Positions 38,509-47,640 of a stretch of 64,000 bases of DNA are shown here, one piece after another. The stretch is from contig NZ_CP029487.1 of assembly GCF_002441855.2 (NCBI RefSeq), forward strand, positions 1,116,001 to 1,180,000, written 5' to 3'. Numbering within the stretch: position 1 is the first letter of the stretch; each line of letters starts with the position of its first letter. A program made the translations under genes and the position numbers. Origin of the DNA: Eubacterium maltosivorans (GTDB taxonomy: Bacteria; Bacillota; Clostridia; Eubacteriales; Eubacteriaceae). The notes under the pieces were generated by a model that worked only from the letters and a program-made list of their open reading frames with translations, did no database searches and was not told where the DNA came from.

Positions 38509-39129
38509 TTATACATTCAATAAAGACAGGCCGCCGAAAAAACGCTTTGCCATCTGCGGCATCCATTTAAAATAAGTCCGGCTGATCCACTTCCAATCAT
38601 TGCTAAAGAAACGCATCCTGTCCTCGGCTTCAGCCTTTTCAAAGCCCACAAGGGCCATCCGCCGCACGCCGTCAGCCGTCATGTAAAAGTCTCGGGGGCC
38701 ATTATCCCGCCGAGGCACCTGCATCTGGAGAAAATCCTGCTTTTTGATATGTTTAAGCAGAAACATTTCTGTTTCATGGAACTCAAAGCCAAAAACATTC
38801 CCCATGTCGTGTACATTGTAGAGCAGCGGATCCTCGATGAGCCAAATATTGTTCAGCCAGATCATTCGCACCTCCTTGAAATCTGGCGTCTGTGCCCTGA
38901 GCAGACGCTTTTCAATATCGGCCATTTCCCGCTCAATCGGGCGGCTCTCAAAGGGCTCCCTCTCCCTGTGAAAACACCGGCACTGCCCCTGCGCGTCTAA
39001 AAAACGGCAGTACAGCCTGCAGCGTGTTTCATCCGCCCGGTAAGCGCATTCTTTGCAGCCCTCAGACATCCGCTTTAAATCATACCAGGGCTCTTCATAA
39101 AACCGATCTCTCTTTAAATCTTCGTTCAT
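38509..39129 (-). CDS. Second BRO-N-like protein with N-terminal cysteine motif
   Basis: 206 aa. N-terminal 55 residues have six cysteines (C-x2-C, C-x3-C, C, C), then a BRO-N-like part (L-L-Y-N-V-H-D-M-G-N-V-F-G-F, ending D-F-Y-M-T-A-D-G-V-R-R-M-A-L-V-G-F). A C-terminal basic W-rich helix follows. Related to its neighbour but not closely; it may bind DNA. Function unknown. Confidence 0.6.
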   Translation of the reverse strand: MNEDLKRDRFYEEPWYDLKRMSEGCKECAYRADETRCRLYCRFLDAQGQCRCFHREREPFESRPIEREMADIEKRLLRAQTPDFKEVRMIWLNNIWLIEDPLLYNVHDMGNVFGFEFHETEMFLLKHIKKQDFLQMQVPRRDNGPRDFYMTADGVRRMALVGFEKAEAEDRMRFFSNDWKWISRTYFKWMPQMAKRFFGGLSLLNV

Positions 39130-39288
39130 ACCCTTTCCTTTCGGTTAGTTTCGCCAGCGCTGACGTTAGGTTTAATTATAGCGGTTTTTTAATAAAGCGC
39201 ATCTCGCCTCCAGGGGATGATAAGCAGTAAAAAAACATAAAACGCAGCGTTTTATATCTTTTTATGGCAATATTTTTCTCTTTAAAGT

Positions 39289-40011
39289 TTAAAAAGTATC
39301 GTGTTTTTTAATAACTGTAAACCTCTGCATTTCTGAGGAACAATGTTTTATTTTATACGCTTCCGGTAAAACCGAAAAAGCTTCGTTGGGAGACGCTGTT
39401 TGATGATGCCACTCAAGGCATACGCTTTGAATCCCGCATTCCTTACAGCGCAGCCATTCCCCGTAAACGGGCCAGTGGCGTTTGATAAACATTTCCCGAA
39501 CACGCCAGCCCTCGTCCAGCTTTTCCTGCACCCTGCCGGGCCGCTGCCGGTAAGGGATCGCAAGGCCCGAAAAAGTAACCAGGGCTCTGGCCCTGCGGTC
39601 ATGCCCTCTGTATACCGCATGCCAGTTAAGATAGCTAAACCGCTTTGCGCTCACCCAGGGCACATCCACCTTAACCGGGATGTACTCAAGCCCAGCCCCT
39701 AAAAAAATGACGTTATTGCTTCTCTTTCCCGCAAACCGCATGGTGGTCTTTCGCCGTCCTGCCATGTTTATATCCAGATACTCCCCGATACAGTCCAGAA
39801 AATAGCGAGCCTCCACCGGGATGATAAAAGCCTGGCCATCCCCATACAGCACCACCGTGCCGCTGCCCTTTGCCTCACAGCACCGCAAAAACCCCAGCGG
39901 CGCACCCGAAAACCGTAAAATCCTGCCGATGTTTTCATCTGTCAGCCTGACCTGCCCGTTGTCGAAGCCCATGGGCAGGGATTCGTATCTTAATTCTGTT
40001 ATCGATTTCAT
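39289..40011 (-). CDS. Possible ComK-like regulator
   Basis: 240 aa. The central part (I-N-M-A-G-R-R-K-T-T, a following hydrophobic loop, I-P-V-K-V-D-V-P-W-V-S, and V-T-F-S-G-L-A-I-P) follows the order of conserved segments in ComK proteins (Y/A-G-R-K-x-G-T, W-I/V-S, V-x-F-S-x-G). The last 45 residues add C-K-E-C and H-H, possibly a zinc site not known in ComK. ATG at 40011 after GAGGTTAAA. The assignment is by eye and tentative; an unrelated DNA-binding protein is possible. Confidence 0.4.
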   Translation of the reverse strand: MKSITELRYESLPMGFDNGQVRLTDENIGRILRFSGAPLGFLRCCEAKGSGTVVLYGDGQAFIIPVEARYFLDCIGEYLDINMAGRRKTTMRFAGKRSNNVIFLGAGLEYIPVKVDVPWVSAKRFSYLNWHAVYRGHDRRARALVTFSGLAIPYRQRPGRVQEKLDEGWRVREMFIKRHWPVYGEWLRCKECGIQSVCLEWHHQTASPNEAFSVLPEAYKIKHCSSEMQRFTVIKKHDTF

Positions 40012-40115
40012 TTTAACCTCTACTACTCCTTTTTTACAATCTGTTTATATCCGACAATGACAAGCTTGTTTACACCAAGGGAAACGCCTCCTTTCTGGAA
40101 TATAACGCTATAAAA

Positions 40116-40935
40116 GATAGTGTATAATAAATTTCGCAAATTCAATTTTAAAAAATAGACATGGTCTATAGCCGTTTGGTAAAATTAAGTCATCACACAA
40201 AATCTCACAAAGGAGGCTATGAAACCATGTCTGATAACATTATACAATTGAATGAGGAATTAATAAAACATGATTTATAAGATCTTGTCCGCAGCGGTGT
40301 CAAAGAAACTTTAAATGCGCTGCTTGATAAAGAAGTGCATGAACGGGTCAATGCCCCAAAATATGAACATTCTTCTGGACGAAAAGGATACCGTCCCGTC
40401 ATTACAAAAGACATTTTCAAACAACCGCTGGCGACGTTGAATTGCAAGTGCCAAAACTTAAAACGGCCATTATCGGGCGGTATTGTCGCAGAGAATCCTC
40501 GGTTGAGGAAGCGCTTATCGAAATGTATCTGGCGGATGTTTCCATCCACAGAGTGGAGGATATTATCAAAGCGCTCTGGGGAACCAAGGTATCTCCGAGC
40601 AGCATCAGTAATCTCAATCAAAAAGCTTATGAGCACATCGAAGCCTGGCATACCCGGCCATTGGCTTTGGACGAACCCCCGAACCAACGACACAATAGAA
40701 CGTTTAAATCGAAAAATTAAACATCGAACCAAAGTTATTGATACTTTTAAAGTGCGTTAATGTTAGTCTGCGCATGATTACGTCATGTCGTAGCTTCTGA
40801 ATGAAGCAATCGATGCTATATGAACATGGATCATCTTATCTAGGCAGAAGATGAAACCTAGTCGGGCATTGTTGCGGTTAATGACGCTCTGCCAAACGGC
40901 TAAAATTAAACTTGCGAAAAATTCTTGACATTATC
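40116..40935 (+). mobile_element. Deleted IS256-family insertion sequence remnant
   Basis: Inverted ends: GATAGTGT at 40116 with TTTCGCAA and GCCGTTTGG further in, and the mirror image up to 40935 (GATAATGT, TTTCGCAA, GCCGTTTGG on the minus strand). Inside is a broken mutator-type transposase. About 820 bases instead of the usual ~1.3-1.4 kb, so a large internal part, including the catalytic core, is gone. Confidence 0.85.
40227..40930 (+). pseudogene. IS256-type transposase, multiply broken
   Basis: Starts MSDNIIQLNEELIKHDL then TAA in frame; continues D-L-V-R-S-G-V-K-E-T-L-N-A-L-L-D-K-E, shifts frame near 40389 into R-H-Y-K-R-H-F-Q-T-T-A-G-D-V-E-L-Q-V-P-K-L and E-A-L-I-E-M-Y-L-A-D-V-S, then jumps from H-T-R-P-L directly to N-D-T-I-E-R-L-N-R-K-I-K-H-R-T-K-V-I-D, which belongs to the far C-terminus. 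The DDE core is missing. Not functional. Confidence 0.9.
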
Positions 40936-41080
40936 CACTGACACTACCTATAATAATCATTCATATTGTCAATTCCAACAATCTTTACCGATGATAGTTT
41001 TTCAATAATTCTAATACAAGACTTGAACCAATAAAACCTGCTGCACCCGTAACAAGTAAAATTTTATTCTCTAATTCCAC
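40936..41080 (-). pseudogene. 5' fragment of an NAD-dependent sugar epimerase gene
   Basis: From a GTG at 41080 the minus strand reads L-E-N-K-I-L-L-V-T-G-A-A-G-F-I-G-S-S-L-V-L-E-L-L, a Rossmann N-terminus very similar to the complete epimerase at 50433-51485, then a frameshift and I-V-G-I-D-N-M-N-D-Y-Y. It stops at the IS256 end. It shows that the polysaccharide operon once continued here. Confidence 0.8.
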
Positions 41081-41222
41081 TAGATTATTACTTCACTTTC
41101 TTAAAAGTTTGGTTTACTTTTTTATTGACCTACAAAAAATATTCTAATGAAAACAACCATAAAGCGATTTATTCTGTAACTTCAGCTAGTTAGTATTCAA
41201 TGTTTCATCATTTATTTTCTAC

Positions 41223-42434
41223 TTACTTCCTCGTTGTAACTTCTTCTTTTAATTTTCTATAATAGTGCATAAAAAAATCCGTTACAAATAATAATCCTGT
41301 AACAGTATACGATATCGCCGATGCCCAAGCAGCACCGACTATATTAAATTTAGGAATCAAAATCATATTGATGGCAAAATTTGATGTGACAGCAAAAATC
41401 AAGTATATTAATACATTTTTTTTACGACCATCAGCCAATACTAATGGGTGAATTATTTTATAAAAGCACATAAAGAAATCACCAATAAATAAAATCAAAA
41501 TAATAACATATGCTGACTTATAATCATCACCATATAAAAATATTATGATCCACTTTCCTAATAATAAAAAGAAAATAAAAATAACAACCAAAAAAAGAAT
41601 GGCAATTTTTAAATATAAAATAGTTTTTTTTGCAGCACCTTTTTTAACGACTTCTGATAACAAGAGTTCTTTCAGTGTATCTGGAATTATTAAAATTATA
41701 TTTGATAAAGTCACTGCAACGCTATAAACGCCAATTAAATTTAAATCCACATTTAAATTTTTTAGCATAATAATATCTAAGTTATAATTAAAAGTAATCA
41801 ATAAGGTAATAAGCATTACTTTAAATCCGCTATATAAAATATTAGCTATCGTAGTGAACTTATTAGATCTAGCTTTTAAAAAATCCCATGTTATTTTAAT
41901 CTTATTATAATATATTAACGGAGCAAAAATAAATGTAAGGTTTATCATATATGCCACAAATATTATTTCGACACTTTGCAGTTTTATTAAATATAAAATT
42001 AAAAGATTAATTACATAGATAATTTCACTTATTAAAGAAACTATATTCCTAGCTTTGACGTTTATAACACAAGAAAACATTGACACATTTTGAAACAAAA
42101 TATAAAATCCTGTTATACATAAAATAAAAAACCATTCTTTGTTATCAAACAAAATCATACAAAGAAATGATAACAAAAATAGCAATATACTACTTATAGT
42201 AGTAATACCAAAAAATGTCCCTAATACATTATCTCCATATTTTTTTCTATACTCCAAATATAACAAATCTAATCCCATACTACCAATACCGCCCAAAACA
42301 GTCACTATATTTATAACATAAGCATACTCACCTTTTAAAGAGGTAGTAAGAACTCTATTTATAAATATTGTTGTTAAAAAATGTATACAAAAATACATTA
42401 TTCTAATAGTAAACGCTAATCGTTTTTCTTTCAT
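41223..42434 (-). CDS. Polysaccharide flippase (Wzx-like)
   Basis: 403 aa, very hydrophobic with about 12-14 membrane segments; N-terminus F-T-I-R-I-M-Y-F-C-I-H-F-L-T-T-I-F-I-N-R-V-L and later A-D-G-R-K-K-N-V and W-A-S-A-I-S-Y-T-V follow MOP-superfamily polysaccharide transporters. It would move undecaprenyl-linked repeat units across the membrane. Very low GC, like its next neighbours. Last intact gene of the operon. Confidence 0.85.
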   Translation of the reverse strand: MKEKRLAFTIRIMYFCIHFLTTIFINRVLTTSLKGEYAYVINIVTVLGGIGSMGLDLLYLEYRKKYGDNVLGTFFGITTISSILLFLLSFLCMILFDNKEWFFILCITGFYILFQNVSMFSCVINVKARNIVSLISEIIYVINLLILYLIKLQSVEIIFVAYMINLTFIFAPLIYYNKIKITWDFLKARSNKFTTIANILYSGFKVMLITLLITFNYNLDIIMLKNLNVDLNLIGVYSVAVTLSNIILIIPDTLKELLLSEVVKKGAAKKTILYLKIAILFLVVIFIFFLLLGKWIIIFLYGDDYKSAYVIILILFIGDFFMCFYKIIHPLVLADGRKKNVLIYLIFAVTSNFAINMILIPKFNIVGAAWASAISYTVTGLLFVTDFFMHYYRKLKEEVTTRK

Positions 42435-42627
42435 TTACATTCTCTCCAGTTATTTAACATAATATATCCTAACACTTCAATAAATGCTTTATATGAGTGT
42501 GTTTAAATTTGTGACATTGATAATCTATCCTTACTCAACATTTATGTTCCCCTTTCTCAAATGAGTATTGCAATACAATAGTGCGCTGCACGATTCAATC
42601 GGAATACTCATCTCAATGTCTTTTGAT

Positions 42628-43920
42628 CTATAATTGTTTGTTTTTTATTAATTGATCGATTATCTGAAAGAATAAAAACATAACTGGAAAAACGAAAAGA
42701 ACCCCTCTAAACAGATCAAATGAAGTATACAAATACCACCTAAAAGCCGTTGCCGTAAAATATATTTTGAGCAGCCTTTGAAAATCAGTTTCTTTTGTCC
42801 CCTGCATTTTTTTTAATAAGTGTGCCATTATAATACTCAAAATTATAATGCCCGCATATCCAAACCAAAAATACCAAGATGAAACTAACATCCCACCACC
42901 TTTATTCATATAGTATTTTAATGTAAATTCGGTCAAATTTGCTTTTCCATAACTACCGCCTATTACTATGCCAATAAGAAAATCAATAAAGTATAAAAAA
43001 CTATTAGGGCATTGACTTTTGGCAGCAATAATCGAAATGCCTGTATAAAAAGATTGAGAAACTGTATCAGAAGCAAATCCTTTTAAACCATATTGTGTTA
43101 TATATGAACTCATAATGTTTTGTGTAGAATAAGATAATCTGTAAACTGAAATTATATTAGAACAAAATATGCCCAATACTGCTATCAAAAACAATTTTTT
43201 TAAGGAAATATTTTTTTTCAGATATAAAATAACAATAATTAGTATCATTGGGAAAGCTGATGATCTATCACCTTGAACTACAGCTCTAAAAATATATGTT
43301 ACTGCATAAATTTTCAATAGTGCATCTGCTTTTTTAGATGTCCCAGAATAATACCAAGCTATCAAAAATAAAGCAGTACTATATTCAAAAAATGTTGTAG
43401 TATTACTTTCATATCCTGCAAGACTTGACGAAGATACTGCGTATCCAGTAATTAAAATAATCCATAGTACAAAATATATTCCTAAAAATATATAAATATT
43501 ATTCTTTTTTTGTCTTATTATGTGTTCTTTAACAATTGCCCCTTTATATGCTGGAACAAGAGCATTTAAAGTAGATATAAACAGCACAAGAGATTTCACA
43601 AAAATCAAATCATATTCTGTGCCTCTAAGCTTTTGCCATGAAGTTGTCTCTATTGGTAATGCTAACATCCCATTTGTCAAACAATCTGATATTACTAATG
43701 ATAAATTTATATACGTAATTATTCCAAAAACAAATATTAGCATCTTATCATTCTTAAATTTAAAAAGTAGTTCAAGTGAGCAAAAAACAAGTACTACTCC
43801 AATTAATGTTTTATTATATATATTACATTGGCGCATTTCAAGAATAAGAAAAAGAACTAAAATCAATATCAAATAATCCAAAAACATCATTTTATCTTTT
43901 CTAATAGAAAATGACAACAT
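42628..43920 (-). CDS. O-antigen/exopolysaccharide polymerase (Wzy-like)
   Basis: 430 aa, about 11-12 membrane helices with a large loop; low sequence conservation, as usual for Wzy. L-I-F-V-K-S-L-V-L-F-I-S-T-L-N-A-L-V-P-A-Y and F-R-A-V-V-Q-G-D-R-S-S-A-F-P fit EpsG/Wzy-type polymerases. Placed between a glycosyltransferase and the flippase. Family assignment is by topology and context. Confidence 0.75.
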   Translation of the reverse strand: MLSFSIRKDKMMFLDYLILILVLFLILEMRQCNIYNKTLIGVVLVFCSLELLFKFKNDKMLIFVFGIITYINLSLVISDCLTNGMLALPIETTSWQKLRGTEYDLIFVKSLVLFISTLNALVPAYKGAIVKEHIIRQKKNNIYIFLGIYFVLWIILITGYAVSSSSLAGYESNTTTFFEYSTALFLIAWYYSGTSKKADALLKIYAVTYIFRAVVQGDRSSAFPMILIIVILYLKKNISLKKLFLIAVLGIFCSNIISVYRLSYSTQNIMSSYITQYGLKGFASDTVSQSFYTGISIIAAKSQCPNSFLYFIDFLIGIVIGGSYGKANLTEFTLKYYMNKGGGMLVSSWYFWFGYAGIIILSIIMAHLLKKMQGTKETDFQRLLKIYFTATAFRWYLYTSFDLFRGVLFVFPVMFLFFQIIDQLIKNKQL

Positions 43921-43966
43921 TTTTTATAGTATATACAACAAATTATATTTACTGTATACTTTCCTT

Positions 43967-45181
43967 TCATTTATATTCATTATAGTTTTTTACTCTTTTA
44001 CAATAATCATTGAAAATATTTTGTCTTCTAGTTTCAATTACATTTAGATTATATTCTTTGGCTCTTACAAAATTTTTTTCAGATTGTTTTATTAAATTCT
44101 TTTTCTCCAACAAGTTTATTATACAATTATATATGTCAGTTATATTATTTGGATTAAATAAACATGACTGATCCAATAGTTCTGGAATCCCCGCAATTCT
44201 TGAGCCAACACATGGACATCCTCTATTCATTGCTTCAATAACTGAACGCGGAAGCCCTTCTTGTTTGCTCGGTTGGACATACAAATCGATTTCTTTATAC
44301 CAATTATTTATTTCTTGTTTATTTAGTGTTCCGAGTATTCGCACTTGATCATAAACTCCATATTTTTGAGCTTCTTTTTTTATATGTATCCCTTCTCCAG
44401 GTCCCACAATCTGAAATTCAGCTCTAATCCCGCTTTCTTTTAATTGTTTCAACACTTTTACAATCAGATGCTCGCCTTTATATTTAACATCTATTGAATT
44501 CACTGCCTGTCCTAAAACAATTTCATTTAAATTCATATCATTTATTTTTTCAATTCTTTTAGTTAAAACAGCTTCTGATTGTTCGTTTATGTACACATTA
44601 GAGCACGAAGTCGTAATATGATCATTGGGATATCTTTTTTGCAAAAAAAACTTTGTTACATATATTGCATATGCTGCATTCTTAATATTGTTTCTTTCAT
44701 TAATATACATGTAAGGCGCAATTATTTTACCAAGTACCCCATGATTCCAAAATGCATCCCATGCACATCCACCTACTTCAACTAAATATTCTTTATTAAT
44801 TTTCTTTGCAACTGAAAGTATAACATCTGAAGTGGTACTGGGCATTCGAGCAAATATTAGATCCACTTGTTGTAAAACATTTTTTATCTTTTTTTTAAAT
44901 TTTTTCTTTTTGTATGTAATTCCAGATAATGAATTGAGATTATCAACTTCAATAACTTTTATTCCATCTAAATCCAACGGTTGCATATTCATTTCTATAT
45001 ATGATTTATCTCTTGAATATGTCCTTACAATGATTACTAATTCATCCACCACCTGAAAGTACCTATTAAACATTTCATTTGTTAATGTAACATTACAATA
45101 TACTCCATTTTTATCTTTATAAAGGGGGCCATCAAAACAAAATAAACCTGTCACAATTATTCTCCTATCATCTTTTTCCAT
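43967..45181 (-). CDS. Glycosyltransferase family 4 (GT-B)
   Basis: 404 aa. C-terminal donor-binding domain: I-V-G-P-G-E-G, V-R-I-L-G-T-L-N-K-Q-E-I-N-N-W-Y, and Y-V-Q-P-S-K-Q-E-G-L-P-R-S-V-I-E-A-M-N-R-G-C-P, the E-x7-E signature of GT4. It adds one sugar to the lipid-linked repeat unit; donor and acceptor unknown. Overlaps the end of the acetyltransferase gene by 25 bases. Confidence 0.9.
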   Translation of the reverse strand: MEKDDRRIIVTGLFCFDGPLYKDKNGVYCNVTLTNEMFNRYFQVVDELVIIVRTYSRDKSYIEMNMQPLDLDGIKVIEVDNLNSLSGITYKKKKFKKKIKNVLQQVDLIFARMPSTTSDVILSVAKKINKEYLVEVGGCAWDAFWNHGVLGKIIAPYMYINERNNIKNAAYAIYVTKFFLQKRYPNDHITTSCSNVYINEQSEAVLTKRIEKINDMNLNEIVLGQAVNSIDVKYKGEHLIVKVLKQLKESGIRAEFQIVGPGEGIHIKKEAQKYGVYDQVRILGTLNKQEINNWYKEIDLYVQPSKQEGLPRSVIEAMNRGCPCVGSRIAGIPELLDQSCLFNPNNITDIYNCIINLLEKKNLIKQSEKNFVRAKEYNLNVIETRRQNIFNDYCKRVKNYNEYK

Positions 45182-45753
45182 TTTTTTTCATTTTCGTCAT
45201 ATTGCTTGATGATTTTTGCAGGAACCCCCCCCGCAATACAGTGTTTTGGAATATCTTTTGTTACAACACTGTTTGCTGCAATAACTGAACCCTGACCGAT
45301 AGTTACTCCTTGTTGAATCACAGCTCCTTCTCCAATCCATACCTTGTCTTCAACAATAATAGGTGATGAAACCAAGGTTCTTTCGTTTGGCGGTTGCAGA
45401 GGAGACGATTGATCCTTTCCGTGATACGAACCATGAGCATTATTAACTAATAATACCTTTCCTGAAATCAATACTTCATCTCCAATTGTAATTCTCTTAT
45501 TAGCGGAAATTCTTACATTATCACCAATTCTAACATTATTACCTATAACAATACATAATTCATTATGTTTTCCATCAACCTCAAATCTACAATTATATCC
45601 TGTAGTAATTTTGTTTCCAAATGAAATATATTTTTTCCCACGAATTGTAATTGGGAACCTGATCAATCGTGCATTTTTGAAAAATACTTTGGTAAACATA
45701 AGAAAAATGAAATTTTTTATAATTTCAAACACACCATAATTAGACATCTTCAT
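45157..45753 (-). CDS. Sugar O-acetyltransferase (left-handed beta-helix)
   Basis: 198 aa from the ATG at 45753 (GAAAGGAAAAATG, second ATG also possible). Hexapeptide repeats (I-G-N-N-V-R-I-G-D-N-V-R-I-S, then V-W-I-G-E-G-A-V-I-Q-Q-G-V-T-I-G-Q-G-S-V-I-A-A) and the closing G-G-V-P-A-K-I-I-K are typical of WcaF/VatD-type acetyltransferases; the H of N-A-H-G-S-Y-H is the likely catalytic residue. Decorates the polysaccharide. Confidence 0.88.
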   Translation of the reverse strand: MKMSNYGVFEIIKNFIFLMFTKVFFKNARLIRFPITIRGKKYISFGNKITTGYNCRFEVDGKHNELCIVIGNNVRIGDNVRISANKRITIGDEVLISGKVLLVNNAHGSYHGKDQSSPLQPPNERTLVSSPIIVEDKVWIGEGAVIQQGVTIGQGSVIAANSVVTKDIPKHCIAGGVPAKIIKQYDENEKKWKKMIGE

Positions 45754-46915
45754 TTTTCCTTTCTTGTATTTCATTGATAAACGAAGTTATTTGCTCATAA
45801 AATACCACTGGACTAAAATGCATATTATAAACTTTTCTTGCATTATAAGAAATTTTTTCATACTCCTCAATAGTCAAACCACAAATTTTATCTGCAACTT
45901 CGCATTCATCTGTTATGTTAAATCCACAATGCTCCCTTTGTACAATCTTATATGTATCTCCCACTATATTGTTTATAATCGGTATTCCATAATGAAAATA
46001 TTCTAAAGACTTCATTGTCACACCAACAAAGACTGTTTTTTTCATGATATTTAACGCATAATTACAATTAGATAAAATTTCATTCTTTCTGTTTTCATCA
46101 TAAACTGCACCGTAAGTAATATATCGTAATTTATTACTTAAACATTTTTGTTCAAGTTCTTCTAGCTTTTCACCTGTGCCAACAATTTTTAATACAACTG
46201 GTTTTATATTATTGATAGCGTTCAAAATCTTAATTATTAAATCTATATCAATCAAATTATTAACTGAACCAAGATAAAGAATACTAATTTCATTATCAAT
46301 CATTGATGGACAATAATTTTGCAACTCATCATTTTTGCTTAAGTAAATAGTTTTTATAGGACAAGTGAAATTAATTCTATCAGTTAAGTATTTTTCAAAC
46401 AATTCGCATTCGAAAACAATGCCATCAGCTTTACTGACATTCTTATCCCTTATATTTTTCCAGATACAAAGTGGCAATCTCAAAGCCTTTTTTACTGTTT
46501 TATGAAGAGGAAACGATTCTGGCCATAAATCTTCTATTTCAAATATTAATTTCGGACTGACGTTCTTCTGTTTCAACTTATTCAAAAAAGAAAAAATATA
46601 GTTAGGAGGAGTTATTGCATAAATTAGTTCTGACTTTTTTTCTTCACATATTTTCTTAACTTTTTTTGAAAAAACATAATGTGACCATATACGTTTAAAA
46701 GAAATATTCTTTTCGTAAACTGGAACTTCAATTGTAGTTACATTTTCTTTATTTGTTTCATACTTTATTTTATTTCTATGATTAAAGTTCGATGTTACAA
46801 TTTCTGTTTCAAATCCTTTTTTTTCAAAATAAGTTTCTAAAAACTTAATACGGATCTCATAGTCATAATTGAAAAAAGCTGTAATTATAACAACTCTTTT
46901 ATTTTTAGAATTCAT
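45740..46915 (-). CDS. Glycosyltransferase family 4
   Basis: 391 aa. N-terminal V-V-I-I-T-A-F-F-N-Y-D-Y-E-I-R, central W-P-E-S-F-P-L-H and S-I-L-Y-L-G-S-V-N-N-L-I-D-I-D, then L-K-I-V-G-T-G-E-K and S-L-E-Y-F-H-Y-G-I-P. GT4/WbuB-like enzyme. The E-x7-E region is partly divergent (M-K-S-L-E-Y). Overlaps the next gene by 14 bases. Confidence 0.85.
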   Translation of the reverse strand: MNSKNKRVVIITAFFNYDYEIRIKFLETYFEKKGFETEIVTSNFNHRNKIKYETNKENVTTIEVPVYEKNISFKRIWSHYVFSKKVKKICEEKKSELIYAITPPNYIFSFLNKLKQKNVSPKLIFEIEDLWPESFPLHKTVKKALRLPLCIWKNIRDKNVSKADGIVFECELFEKYLTDRINFTCPIKTIYLSKNDELQNYCPSMIDNEISILYLGSVNNLIDIDLIIKILNAINNIKPVVLKIVGTGEKLEELEQKCLSNKLRYITYGAVYDENRKNEILSNCNYALNIMKKTVFVGVTMKSLEYFHYGIPIINNIVGDTYKIVQREHCGFNITDECEVADKICGLTIEEYEKISYNARKVYNMHFSPVVFYEQITSFINEIQERKNEDV

Positions 46916-46918
46916 ATA

Positions 46919-47614
46919 TTACCCCTTTCTTCTACTTACTACTATAAATACTGTTCTAAACATGATGAATATATCCTTTGTTAAACTAAACTCATTTAAA
47001 TACTGAAAATTAAAATTCATTTTTTCTGGAAGTATCTTATTCACATAAACGTAATCAACATCTATTGTTCCTTCAAGTAAGTTTTCTTCATCTTTATATT
47101 TAATACTTGCTTCCGAAGTCACCCCTGCCGGAAGCAGTAATGTTGCCATCATTTCCGGTGTATAGCTCTTCACATATTTCATGACCTCTGGTCTTGTACC
47201 TACATAGCTCATATCACCGAGCATTATGTTAATTAACTGCGGTATCTCGTCGATTCGATACTTTCGAATAACGGCTCCTACCTTTGTTACTCTCATATCG
47301 TTTTTCACAGTAACCTGTGAACCTAATTTATCCGCATTTGCAACCATCGTTCTAAACTTAAAAATACGAAATTTTCTACCATATTGTGTAACTCTTTCCT
47401 GTCGAAAGAATACCCCACCTTTTGAATCCATGACAATCGCTATTGAGATGATTAACATCACAGGAGAGAGAACTATCAGCATAAAGGCAGACATGGCCAC
47501 ATCAAATATTCTTTTCAATGCAAGACTAATTTTCCTTTTTTTTAGTTTTTCATAGTATGGTCTTACTGATTCTGTCTGCATATATTTAGGAAGATGTTCC
47601 CATCCTTTTAACAT
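46919..47614 (-). CDS. Initiating sugar-phosphate transferase (undecaprenyl-phosphate)
   Basis: 231 aa from the ATG at 47614 (GAGGAG upstream). One membrane helix (M-L-I-V-L-S-P-V-M-L-I-I-S), F-R-Q-E-R-V-T, K-F-R-T-M-V, and the R-K-Y-R-I-D-E-I-P-Q-L-I-N-I-M-L-G-D-M-S-Y-V-G-T-R-P motif of the bacterial sugar transferase family (WcaJ/WbaP-like). It starts repeat-unit synthesis on the lipid carrier. Confidence 0.92.
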   Translation of the reverse strand: MLKGWEHLPKYMQTESVRPYYEKLKKRKISLALKRIFDVAMSAFMLIVLSPVMLIISIAIVMDSKGGVFFRQERVTQYGRKFRIFKFRTMVANADKLGSQVTVKNDMRVTKVGAVIRKYRIDEIPQLINIMLGDMSYVGTRPEVMKYVKSYTPEMMATLLLPAGVTSEASIKYKDEENLLEGTIDVDYVYVNKILPEKMNFNFQYLNEFSLTKDIFIMFRTVFIVVSRRKG

Positions 47615-47640
47615 AATATTTATTCTCCTCATCACTATTT

